From positions 1 to 37,757 of the forward strand of contig NZ_SMJX01000051.1 of assembly GCF_004348535.1 (NCBI RefSeq): a stretch of 37,757 nucleotides of DNA, read 5' to 3'. Below the pieces are notes generated by a model. It was given only the letters and a program-made list of their open reading frames with translations. It was not told where the DNA came from and did no database searches. The DNA comes from Actinomadura sp. KC216. Its GTDB lineage: Bacteria; Actinomycetota; Actinomycetes; Streptosporangiales; Streptosporangiaceae. Each line of letters starts with the position of its first letter. The first letter of the stretch is position 1. This document shows, one piece after another, positions 7,227-13,233 of this stretch. A program made the position numbers and the translations under genes.

Positions 7227-7470
7227 GTGCATGACCGCGTCGTGATCGTCACCGACGAGCAGGCGTGGGGCGGCTACCTCGGAGGCGACCCGACCGTCCA
7301 GGCCCCCAAGAGCGTCCCCCGTCTACACCTGGAACCTCGCCGGCTACCAGTACGGGCACGGCCCCTCCGGCGAGGGCAACCGGCACGTGTTCGGAGGGCT
7401 CTCTGACGCCGCGTTCCGGCTGATCCCGCTGCTGGAGGCGCACCGGGACGCCGCCTTGCCCTGGCCGTAG
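7227..7470 (+). pseudogene. Frameshifted 3' remnant of a TROVE (Ro60-like) gene
   Basis: Two adjacent frames together give the C-terminal end of an actinobacterial TROVE-domain protein. RVVIVTDEQAWGG is in the first frame; VYTWNLAGYQYGHGPSG and HVFGGLSDAAFRLIPLLEA, ending PWP-stop at 7470, are in the second. The switch falls at a run of five C (7316-7320), and removing one C restores the expected P-V-Y-T-W reading. Ro60 proteins are ring-shaped RNA-binding proteins that partner Y RNAs in RNA quality control. Here the ring-forming 5' part is absent, so this is a relic. A hairpin follows 11 bases after the stop. Confidence 0.65.
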
Positions 7471-7481
7471 AGCGCCCGTCT

Positions 7482-7519
7482 GCCGGGTCCGCCATGATGA
7501 GGCACATGGCGGACCCGGC
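7482..7519. terminator. Strong hairpin after TROVE remnant
   Basis: Perfect 15-base arms GCCGGGTCCGCCATG (7482-7496) and its reverse complement (7505-7519) surround the loop ATGAGGCA. No T-run follows. Position just after a stop codon supports a terminator, probably the original one of the TROVE gene. Confidence 0.65.
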
Positions 7520-7592
7520 TAACCTATGCATCGACGAGCTGGTCGCGGTCACCATCTGCGGTTTGGGGCGAGATGAACGGTGATGCGTGAGT

Positions 7593-7952
7593 CTAGCCCT
7601 GACGACGTTCACAGGACGGACACGAGGCATCGTGCTGCCCCCCTTCCCAGAGGAGGGTTCCATAAGCCATCCAACCCGTCATAACGCTGACCGCAGGACC
7701 CGCCGCCAGCCTCACGGTACTCAGCGAGAAGAAGCCACTCCAAGTTGCGCCTGGATGTGATTCATGCCTCCGGAGGTGCCTAAGACGCCAGAATTCAGCC
7801 TCGCTACACTCGACTGCGGGTGTGTGAGCACTTTCGACCAGCGCTTCAAGCGCCTCTTTTGGCGTGACGCCCTCCCCCCAACAAACACCTAGAGACCGGC
7901 CTCTATAGGCGGAATATGCGTCCGCATGAACAGCGGGTTGATCGAAGGTCAT
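7593..7952 (-). CDS. Hypothetical protein with C-terminal CPSC motif
   Basis: A 119-residue protein from ATG 7952. Features are an N-terminal MTFDQPAVHADAYSAY, a helix (PKEALEALVESAH), a hydrophobic AGPAVSVMTGWMAYG stretch and a terminal CPSCERRQG that could be half of a metal site. An alternative TTG start at 8024 would give 143 residues and has an excellent GGAGG four bases upstream. A short upstream frame (8035-7952) ends in TAATG overlapping ATG 7952, so coupling from that peptide is the competing explanation. GC is low. Family unknown. Confidence 0.5.
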   Translation of the reverse strand: MTFDQPAVHADAYSAYRGRSLGVCWGEGVTPKEALEALVESAHTPAVECSEAEFWRLRHLRRHESHPGATWSGFFSLSTVRLAAGPAVSVMTGWMAYGTLLWEGGQHDASCPSCERRQG

Positions 7953-8035
7953 TATTCGAATTTCAATCTCAATCTGAATACTGCTCGCTTCGATCGAGCG
8001 TTTCGCATTATAATGCGACTGCAAACTTCCTCCAT
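7952..8035 (-). other. Possible 27-codon leader ORF with embedded palindrome
   Basis: On the minus strand an ATG at 8035 opens a 27-codon frame (starting MEEVCSRIIMR, very basic) whose TAA overlaps ATG 7952 by one base. Within it lies CGCATTATAATGCG (8004-8017), a perfect 14-bp palindrome containing TATAAT on both strands. The palindrome may be a promoter or operator site and the frame a coupled leader peptide. Both readings are inference. Confidence 0.3.
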
Positions 8036-8056
8036 AAATTCACACCGAGGTAAACG

Positions 8057-8085
8057 CCGTGTGCTAGAGCCAGCACAGCACACGG
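8057..8085. terminator. Inverted repeat, 9-bp arms
   Basis: CCGTGTGCT (8057-8065) and AGCACACGG (8077-8085) are perfect reverse complements with an 11-base loop. It sits between the upstream end of the minus-strand gene at 7593 and the decayed plus-strand gene. It may be a terminator or an operator; nothing decides. Confidence 0.3.
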
Positions 8086-8168
8086 ACGATTCTCGTGGAA
8101 CCAACTGACCGGTACCGGCCTCCCCACTCTGCCTTCCGCGAAAGGTTGCGATCATTACTGGCTTTGCT

Positions 8169-8879
8169 GGCGAGCAAGAAGACGCCTTCTCGGTCTCCCT
8201 TGATCCCCCCTCAGCTGGACGCCGCGCGCGGATATCGTTGAAGCACCCGTCGGCGCGCGCGACGAGGACGAGCGCCGCGCGACCCTCGCCGAGAGGGCCA
8301 GGGACATAGCCGACGACTGCGCGGGCGTCCTCGTCGAGGTGACGAAGCCGAACCTCGACGAGCTGGCGGAATTCGCGGCTGAGTCCGCAAGCTGTCTGAG
8401 CATCGGAAAGCACTTCTCCGCTCAGGCCGGAGCGACCACTGTCGTGGACACACTCCTGCACCACATGGTGACGCGGGGAGCGCCGTTCCTGAGCGAACCC
8501 CTGGAGAAGATGAAGTACGGGGGGGGTTCCCCGACCGTCTCGACGTCCCGGACGACGAAACCGACCTCGACGCCGTCCGGCCCACATGCACCTTGGCGCC
8601 GCTGCGCATGGCGCTCCAGAGCTACCAGTTCCCGTCGCTGAACGATCCCGGCGACCCGATGCCGACGCGCCTGAATCGGCACGTGACCGTCCGACGATCG
8701 GGCCATTTCGGTTCGACTACAGCATGCTCGACGGACGGGACGGCTTCGTCAGCGACGCCACCGCCGACGCCGACGAGGCGATCAAGCGAATCGTCTTCCC
8801 CGAACATGCGCAGGTGCCGGATGCGTCCAACGGCAAGGAGGGCAAGCGGTGGCGGCGGATGACGGACATCCACATCTAA
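8169..8879 (+). pseudogene. Multiply frameshifted gene remnant
   Basis: Protein-like segments continue through four successive frames: GEQEDAFSVSLDPPSAG (from 8169); DIVEAPVGARDEDERR through TKPNLDELAEFAAES to LEKMKYGGG (8231-8526); FPDRLDVPDDETDLD through MALQSYQFPSLND (from 8527); and FRFDYSMLDGRDGF through RRMTDIHI-stop (to 8879). One switch coincides with a run of eight G at 8519-8526. Each piece has good third-position G/C in its own frame only, so this looks like one decayed gene. The family is not recognised. Part of it (8339-8526) could be read from GTG 8339 as a short protein. Confidence 0.4.
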
Positions 8880-9182
8880 CGAGTCACTTCGCCCACGGTC
8901 ACGACGTTTTCGTGACGAGTGATCGCGACATCCTTGACCCCAAAGCGCAGCTGCACGCAGAGGTGGGCTCGGTGGATCGACACACCATCTGGTAGGGCGG
9001 CGCGCTGAACCCCTTCAGGAGTGGCGGCCCACCTCGCTGTATTACGACCTAATGCACTACCTCCAGTCTTCGCGAGCCCTTTCCGGCGACGGAGGCCCAC
9101 CCAGCGGAAGCGAACGTTTGGTGTCCCGGTGCATTGCGAAGATCGATCTTGGCATGGCTGCATGTTCGCGCACACTGGAGCC
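8880..9182. other. No intact gene; possible minus-strand remnant and small hairpin
   Basis: No convincing complete gene is seen. On the minus strand the last 50 or so codons of a frame ending at 8876 look protein-like (ATPEGVQRAALPDGVSIHRA, then VVTVGEVTR), which may be another gene fragment. GTCACGA and TCGTGAC, separated by five bases near 8899-8917, form a short hairpin. The stretch continues the decayed character of the preceding 700 bases. Confidence 0.3.
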
Positions 9183-9422
9183 ATGCGACTCCACCCCGCC
9201 GACGAGCTGTCCGAGCTGCTCAACCTCGACCAGGCGGCGCGTCTGGCGAACGTGTCCCGCCGCACCCTCGATCGGTGGATCGCCTCGCGCCGCCTGCGGG
9301 TGTACGAGGTCCGCGGGCACACCGGCCGCTACGTGCGCGAGGACGAGCTACTGGAGGTCGAGCGCGAGCGCCGGCGGTCCCGTCGGCGCGGCCGTCCCGG
9401 CGCCCGCGTCAACGTCGCTTGA
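9183..9422 (+). CDS. Helix-turn-helix protein, excisionase-family DNA-binding fold
   Basis: A 79-residue protein. Residues 9-55 read DELSELLNLDQAARLANVSR, RTLDRWIASRRLRVYEVRG, HTGRYVREDEL. This is the classic small MerR/excisionase winged helix: a V-S-R-R-T-L-x-R-W-I recognition helix, then a wing and a YVREDEL helix. The tail is strongly basic (RERRRSRRRGRPGAR). ATG 9183 is chosen because the domain begins directly after it; GGAG lies only two bases upstream, so a leaderless or poorly led message is likely. It is 53 bases from the tRNA-like gene. A directionality factor for an element using that tRNA as attachment site, or a BldC-like regulator, are possible; no integrase is visible. Confidence 0.65.
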   Translation: MRLHPADELSELLNLDQAARLANVSRRTLDRWIASRRLRVYEVRGHTGRYVREDELLEVERERRRSRRRGRPGARVNVA

Positions 9423-9475
9423 CACCTTGACCTTGCGTGTCTCATCCTGTGATCAGTGTGGCGTTCTGTCACCAG

Positions 9476-9553
9476 AGCAGGGTGGAGCAGTTCGGTAGCT
9501 CGCTGGGCTCATATCCCAGAGGTCGCGTGGTTCGAATCCCGCCCCTGCCACCA
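9476..9553 (+). tRNA. Initiator-type tRNA-Met(CAT), with one extra base in the T stem
   Basis: The acceptor strands AGCAGGG and CCCTGCC pair except at 1:72 (A and C), the hallmark initiator mismatch. The D arm is GAGC/GCTC with loop AGTTCGGTA. The anticodon arm is CTGGG-CTCATAT-CCCAG, giving three consecutive G-C pairs next to the loop, another initiator feature, and anticodon CAT. The variable region is AGGTC, the T loop TTCGAAT, and CCA is encoded. The T-stem 5' strand is GCGTGG where GCGGG is needed against CCCGC, so one T is inserted. It may be a functional bulged tRNA, a decayed copy, or a junction left by integration. A strong terminator follows. Confidence 0.7.
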
Positions 9554-9571
9554 ACCTCTTGATCACCCAAA

Positions 9572-9602
9572 GTGAGGCCCGGATCCCAGGTCCGGGCCTC
9601 AC
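9572..9602 (+). terminator. Terminator hairpin after the tRNA
   Basis: GTGAGGCCCGGA (9572-9583) and TCCGGGCCTCAC (9591-9602) are perfect 12-base arms with loop TCCCAGG, 18 bases past the CCA end. No T-run follows. The position makes a tRNA terminator very likely. Confidence 0.75.
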
Positions 9603-9635
9603 GCATATTCCCTGGTCAGCGGGCATTCCGCCCAT

Positions 9636-9986
9636 GTGCCGACCTACGACCGGTTCCGCCGGGACGTCGCCCGCGTCCAAGCCGCACACCCGGACGTGGC
9701 GCTCCATCTCGTCTGGACGGGCCCGGACGAGCCGGTCACTCTCAACCTGATCCGTACCACCCCCGTCCTGCGCGGCCAGGGGCTCGCCGAGGCAGCCCTG
9801 AACGACCTGACGGCCCTCGCGGACAGGTGGGGAGTCCCGCTCCGCCTCGTGGTCGAGCCGATCGAGGGCGACCTGGACGTCGATCCGGCGCGCCTCCTGC
9901 GCTGGTACGGCTCCCACGGGTTCATCGTCACCGGCGTACGCGAGCGGGACGGCGCGCCGATCATGGAGCGGTCGCCCCGCGGTTAG
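9636..9986 (+). CDS. GNAT-like acetyltransferase domain protein
   Basis: A 116-residue protein from GTG 9636. It shows the GNAT acetyl-CoA-binding signature RGQGLAEAALNDLTALADRW, a beta strand (PLRLVVEP) and the typical LLRWYGSHGFIVTG end motif. The N-terminal strand-helix region seems shortened compared with full GNATs (about 150 residues), so the substrate-binding part may be minimal. Members transfer an acetyl group from acetyl-CoA to an amine; the acceptor is unknown. It sits right after the tRNA terminator. Its stop overlaps the end of the convergent PH-like gene by four bases. Small GNATs are common in actinophages. Confidence 0.65.
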   Translation: MPTYDRFRRDVARVQAAHPDVALHLVWTGPDEPVTLNLIRTTPVLRGQGLAEAALNDLTALADRWGVPLRLVVEPIEGDLDVDPARLLRWYGSHGFIVTGVRERDGAPIMERSPRG

Positions 9987-10357
9987 CCGACCGGCGCCGT
10001 GGGCACCTCGGGTAGCGCGGCCTTCAGCGCCGCCCGCAGCTCGGCGTAGCGCTTTCGCTGATAGCTGGTGAAGAGCACGACGTGCGGGTTCCCGCCGATC
10101 GCCTTCTCCTTGGACGTCCCCAGCGCCCTCACGGTCTTCACATCCTCGGCCGTCGCCATGAAGACACACCCGTTGGCCAGCACCGTCGGATCCTTCCACT
10201 GCACCTGGACGATCTCGGCCAGCGGGATCACCGTGTGGGCGTCGCTTGCCACCCGCCCCAGACCGCGCCGACTAATCTCCACGCGATCGGCGTGCAGCAC
10301 CACGGTCGCCAGATGCGCCTTGATCGTCTGAGGGGCGCGCTTCTCGAAGTCGACCAT
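9983..10357 (-). CDS. PH-like / DUF4429-type domain protein
   Basis: A 124-residue protein from ATG 10357, with GAGGA nine bases upstream; another in-frame start at 10375 has weaker support. The pattern of short beta strands (ATVVLHADRVEISRRG, HTVIPLAEIVQVQWKDP, NPHVVLFTSYQRKRY) ending in a helix (AELRAALKAAL) is that of a bacterial PH-like domain such as DUF4429. Family members are widespread in actinobacteria and their elements, without a settled biochemical role. It is antisense to the flanking GNAT and HNH genes. The domain call rests on fold pattern only. Confidence 0.5.
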   Translation of the reverse strand: MVDFEKRAPQTIKAHLATVVLHADRVEISRRGLGRVASDAHTVIPLAEIVQVQWKDPTVLANGCVFMATAEDVKTVRALGTSKEKAIGGNPHVVLFTSYQRKRYAELRAALKAALPEVPTAPVG

Positions 10358-10396
10358 GGCCCCGCATCCTCGCACCCGCCGGCCCGGGAGGTGGGC

Positions 10397-10708
10397 ATGA
10401 CGGCCTCATCCGGACGCCCGGCCCGCACCGCCGGACGCAAAGGACGCCCCTGGAGACGCGCCCGGAAGCAGGCTCTCGACGAGGGCGCCGGCGTGTGCTG
10501 GATCTGCGGCCACGGCGGCGCCCGCTACGCCGACCACAAGATCCCCCTCGCCCGCTGGAAGGCCGCTGGCGGCGACCCCAACGACCCGGCGAACTTGGCG
10601 CCCGCCCACGGAGCGAACAACCGGTGCCGGGACTGCGGACGCTGCTGCAACGAGTCCAAGGGCGACCGCCCCTACGCCCCGCCCGTGCAGGGTTCTCGCG
10701 ACTGGTGA
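10397..10708 (+). CDS. HNH endonuclease-like protein (first copy)
   Basis: A 103-residue protein from ATG 10397 behind GGAGG (10387-10391). After a basic N-terminus (TAGRKGRPWRRARKQAL) comes the HNH/zinc core: CWICGHGG, then YADHKIPLARW with the His/Asp pair, then NLAPAHGANNRCRDCGRCCN with the second Cys pair and Asn/His positions. HNH proteins nick or cut DNA with one metal ion, and phage versions help genome packaging or mobility. It is distant from the terminase-linked HNH gene at 12369 and differs in Cys arrangement. The C-terminus GSRDW is identical to that of the kinase gene at 11412. Two bases separate it from the next gene. Confidence 0.75.
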   Translation: MTASSGRPARTAGRKGRPWRRARKQALDEGAGVCWICGHGGARYADHKIPLARWKAAGGDPNDPANLAPAHGANNRCRDCGRCCNESKGDRPYAPPVQGSRDW

Positions 10709-10709
10709 C

Positions 10710-10991
10710 ATGATGACCGACATGGCCATCAACGCCTATAGCGGCCCCGCCACCCTCGTCACGGACGACGGCGCCGAGCGAGACGCCACCGTCGACCTCT
10801 TCGTCGAGCAAGAGGGCGGCCTCAAGCGGTGGTTCGGCACTGCTCGCCTCGACGACGTCCCACCCCTCGAAGAGCTGCGCCTCCGGACGCCTGATGGGCG
10901 AGAGGGGAAAGCCATCATCACCAGGGTGGAGTACGGCTCTGATGAGGTGGAACTCCAGGGCAGCGGTCCGCCACCGTTCGACTTCGCCTAG
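10710..10991 (+). CDS. Hypothetical beta-rich small protein (DUF4873-like look)
   Basis: A 93-residue protein; ATG 10710, 10713 and 10722 are all possible starts, the last giving MAINAYSGPATL. It is predominantly beta by eye: AYSGPATLVTDDGAERDATVD, then WFGTARLDD, then LRLRTPDGREGKAIITRVEY. The YSGPA-TL opening and a W-x-G strand recall DUF4873-type small barrels, but the match is too loose to claim. It is one base after the HNH stop and probably co-transcribed with it. Confidence 0.5.
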   Translation: MMTDMAINAYSGPATLVTDDGAERDATVDLFVEQEGGLKRWFGTARLDDVPPLEELRLRTPDGREGKAIITRVEYGSDEVELQGSGPPPFDFA

Positions 10992-11050
10992 AGGGTTGCA
11001 CGTTTCCCCAGGTCGCCTGGATGCCACCTGCGGAAACGCGGCACCCCCGC

Positions 11051-11056
11051 TACAGT
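11051..11056 (+). promoter_or_regulatory. Probable -10 element of a leaderless promoter
   Basis: TACAGT fits TANNNT and is followed after six bases by ATG 11063, the same geometry as at 2712, 4442 and 36025. It indicates that 11063 was the original start of the next gene. A 16-base sequence shared with 34905-34920 lies 37 bases upstream (10999-11014). Confidence 0.45.
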
Positions 11057-11062
11057 CCCGCC

Positions 11063-11404
11063 ATGGACGCCCGCGAATAACGGCAGGCCCTGGTCGGAAT
11101 CCTCGGCCTCATCGCCGACCAGGTGGAGTCCGAGGACGACCAAGTGGTCAAGGACCGCCGCGTCAGCGAAGCCGTCAGCACACTGCTCGCCGAGTGGACC
11201 CTGGACGTCGACCTCGAAGGCGAGCATCCGCGGTCCCCGGCGGAGGCCCTGCGGAACGAACTGCTCGCCCTCCTGAACGGCGCGATCTTGACCCAGAGTT
11301 TGCTGCTGGAACAGTGGGCCGCCGAGACCGGCGAGTCAAGGAGCGAGGTGCTGCGCAGGTTCGCCCTGCGCATGGCATCGAAGGACGGCGAGCAGGGACC
11401 GTGA
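11063..11404 (+). pseudogene. Helical small protein gene with early nonsense codon
   Basis: From ATG 11063 the frame reads MDARE, then TAA (11078-11080), and then continues without interruption as RQALVGILGLIADQV and on to 11404. The downstream part keeps strong coding bias, is acidic and helical (EALRNELLALLNG, TGESRSEVLRRFALRM), and could be expressed alone from GTG 11123 as 93 residues. The leaderless -10 element aims at ATG 11063, so the stop probably interrupts the true N-terminus; a C-to-T change in CAA would explain it. No family is recognised. The kinase gene follows eight bases later. Confidence 0.5.
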
Positions 11405-11411
11405 TGAGTGC

Positions 11412-11882
11412 ATGGTCCTGTACGTGGTGACCGGTCCCCCGGCCTCGGGCAAGACCACCTACGTCCAGGCCCACGCCACCCCCGGTGCCGTGGTCATCGA
11501 CTGGGACGCCCTCGCCACGGCCCTCACAGCGGGCCCTGGCGACTCCCACCGCCACCCCAGGCCCGTCCAGCAGGTCGCCCACCGGGCGCGCCGTGCCGCG
11601 ATCAGGGAGGGGCTGCGTCAATCCAGGGGGCATGACGTGTGGGTGGTGCACTCGGCCCCCTGCCCCGAGGCCATGGCCGAGTACCAGGCCCACGGTGCCC
11701 ACGTCATCACCATCGACCCAGGCCAGGACGTGGTACTGGCACGGTGCGAGCAGCTGCGCCCACCTGCATCCCGTGACGCCGCCCTGCGCTGGTACGCACA
11801 GCGTGACACCCCACCACACCCCACGATGCGTGTACAGAGTGACATCACACTCAGCAACGATCATGGTTCGCGAGACTGGTGA
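11412..11882 (+). CDS. P-loop (AAA/kinase-type) NTPase
   Basis: A 156-residue protein from ATG 11412. The first strand leads directly into a Walker A loop, VVTGPPASGKTTYVQAHA (Lys14). VVIDWDAL near residue 30 fits the substrate/Walker-B-like acid seen in small polynucleotide- or adenylate-kinase-type enzymes. DVWVVHSAP and HVITIDPG are further core strands, and an Arg-rich helix (AHRARRAAIREGLR) suits a lid. Such compact kinases are frequent upstream of the HNH-terminase block in actinophages. The target is unknown. It ends in GSRDW like the HNH protein at 10397. Confidence 0.65.
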   Translation: MVLYVVTGPPASGKTTYVQAHATPGAVVIDWDALATALTAGPGDSHRHPRPVQQVAHRARRAAIREGLRQSRGHDVWVVHSAPCPEAMAEYQAHGAHVITIDPGQDVVLARCEQLRPPASRDAALRWYAQRDTPPHPTMRVQSDITLSNDHGSRDW

Positions 11883-12207
11883 CACGGCGTGATGTGACTC
11901 CCCGTGGTGTCCGACCCGTGATCAGCTTCGCATTCACGCATCGTGACACCCCACGCTCGACCAAGATCCATCTCACGCTTCGCGACCCTCACGCACTCGG
12001 GGGCTCTGACCTGCGGTAATGCGGACGGTGCGCGGCAGGGGTGGGGGGCACCCTCACGACGGGGACCCAGTCGATCCGGGGGACCCAGGGCCAGCGCTCC
12101 CGTGTCTGTCTGCGCGCAAGATCATCCAAATGTCACTTTGCGTGACGTGACAGAGAGTGACCATCTTCCGTTCATGACCGCCGTCACTCTCCGCTACATC
12201 ACTCTCT
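11773..12207. repeat. GTGAC-rich repeat region before the packaging genes
   Basis: GTGAC occurs at 11773, 11803, 11839, 11879, 11894, 11943, 12142, 12147 and 12157, and GTCAC at 12132 and 12183. The 12-mer CGTGACACCCCA is repeated exactly (11802 and 11942). GAGAGTGAC (12153-12161) is the exact reverse complement of GTCACTCTC (12183-12191), and AGAGAGTGA (12152-12160) that of TCACTCTCT (12199-12207). From 11883 to 12368 there is no convincing gene. Iterated sites upstream of small terminase genes are expected in cos or pac regions, but the role is inferred. Confidence 0.45.
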
Positions 12208-12289
12208 GCGACCCCCGCTAGTTGGGCGAACTCGGCCCGACGCGGATTAGCGAGTCCTGGTGAAACCGGGCTCGTGATCATGAATGCCG

Positions 12290-12346
12290 CCCGCCGCTGA
12301 TCACGGCGGGAAGGGAGCCCCGGCGTCTCCAGGTGCCGGGGCTCCC
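12290..12346. terminator. Two adjacent hairpins upstream of HNH/terminase
   Basis: Hairpin one: CCCGCCG (12290-12296), loop CTGATCA, CGGCGGG (12304-12310). Hairpin two: GGGAGCCCCGGC (12313-12324), ten-base loop, GCCGGGGCTCCC (12335-12346), a perfect 12-base stem. Only two bases separate them. The second ends eight bases before GGAGGT, the ribosome binding site of the HNH gene. They may terminate early transcription or form part of a cos structure. Confidence 0.5.
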
Positions 12347-12368
12347 GTATACCTGGAGGTCCAGCCCA

Positions 12369-12968
12369 ATGCCCCGTAAGCCCGACACGCCGTGCTCCGG
12401 CTGCGGCACCCTCATCTGGAGCGGCACCGGCTCGCTCCCCGCCGCCGAGCGGAAGTGCCGTCCGTGCCGACGCGCTCGGACCACCGTGACGGCTGCCTGC
12501 GTGGTGTGCGGCGGCCTCTTCGATCGGCCCAAACGCGGCGGCGGCGCCCCCCGGACGACCTGCTCGACTGCATGCCGCCGAAAGTGCTGGAACAAGCCGC
12601 GCCCCTGTGTCGACTGCGGCGGACAGGCGATCGCGCCGCGCCTGCGCTGCGAGGCCTGCCGGGAGGCCCGCAAGCGGGAGACGGCCCGGCGCAAGAACCG
12701 CCTGCGCCGGGCCGCCCTGCGCGGCGCGGCGAGCGAGCCCTACACCCTGGACGAGATCGCCACCCGCGACCGTCACCGCTGCCAGCTCTGCCACCGCCGG
12801 GTCGACATGACCCTGCCTGCGCCGAACCCCGGCTCGCCGAGCATCGACCACGTGATCCCGCTGGTCGAGGGCGGGGACGACGTGCGGTCCAACGTCCAGC
12901 TCGCGCACTTCGGCTGCAACTCGGCCAAGGGGCGGCGAGGCTCGCAGCAGTTGGCCCTGGTGGGCTGA
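12369..12968 (+). CDS. HNH endonuclease adjacent to terminase
   Basis: A 199-residue protein from ATG 12369 with GGAGGT at 12355-12360. Several zinc-type Cys pairs precede the nuclease: CSGCG, CRPC, CVVCG, CSTAC, CVDCG, CEAC. The HNH core is at about 140-195: RDRHRCQLCHRRVD, then SIDHVIPLVEGG, then NVQLAHFGCNSAKG. HNH proteins next to the terminase are required with it for specific genome cleavage in HK97-like cos phages. The extra Cys-rich N-terminal half is longer than in minimal HNH phage proteins (about 100-120 residues) and may contact DNA. It is the first late gene, followed after one base by the small terminase. Confidence 0.85.
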   Translation: MPRKPDTPCSGCGTLIWSGTGSLPAAERKCRPCRRARTTVTAACVVCGGLFDRPKRGGGAPRTTCSTACRRKCWNKPRPCVDCGGQAIAPRLRCEACREARKRETARRKNRLRRAALRGAASEPYTLDEIATRDRHRCQLCHRRVDMTLPAPNPGSPSIDHVIPLVEGGDDVRSNVQLAHFGCNSAKGRRGSQQLALVG

Positions 12969-12969
12969 C

Positions 12970-13233
12970 GTGGGGCCGGTCGAGGCGGCGTTGCACGCGG
13001 AGCTGGAGGGCTGGGGCGCGGAGATCGTCTCGTCGGCGCTGGCGGTCTCGGCGCTGGACGTCGCGCGCCGGCTGGACCAGGGCAAGGTCTCGCCCGCCTC
13101 CGCATCCCTGCTGCACGGCCAGCTCCGTCAATACCTCTCTGACCTGCGGGAACTTGCCCCACAGAAGGAAGAGACCGACACGGTCGACGAGATCCGCGCA
13201 CAGCGTGAGAAGCGGCGCCGGGGAACGGCGTGA
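12970..13233 (+). CDS. Terminase small subunit (probable)
   Basis: An 87-residue protein from GTG 12970. Its sequence (MGPVEAALHAELEGWGAE, ALDVARRLDQGKVSPASAS, LRQYLSDLRELA, DEIRAQREKRRR) matches the usual actinobacterial prophage small terminase layout: two helices, a short linker and a basic tail. Small subunits recognise the packaging site and regulate the large subunit. The stop overlaps the terminase start by GTGA. The assignment rests on position and overall pattern more than on a sharp motif. Confidence 0.65.
   Translation: MGPVEAALHAELEGWGAEIVSSALAVSALDVARRLDQGKVSPASASLLHGQLRQYLSDLRELAPQKEETDTVDEIRAQREKRRRGTA

Noticed and set aside
7506..7583. 25-codon ORF starting MADPANLCIDEL
   Set aside because: Its start lies in the right arm of the 7482-7519 terminator hairpin and there is no ribosome binding site; most likely chance.
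9021..9182. N-terminal extension of the HTH gene at 9183
   Set aside because: The extension is Pro/Arg-rich with poor third-position bias; the domain begins directly at ATG 9183.
11773..12207. CRISPR array
   Set aside because: The repeats are only 5-12 bases, irregularly spaced and in both orientations, with no cas genes.
11943..12221. 92-codon ORF in the GTGAC repeat region
   Set aside because: Its VTLRDVTES/VTLRYITL repeats simply translate the DNA repeats; the first half is Arg/Ser/Gly-rich with no family resemblance.
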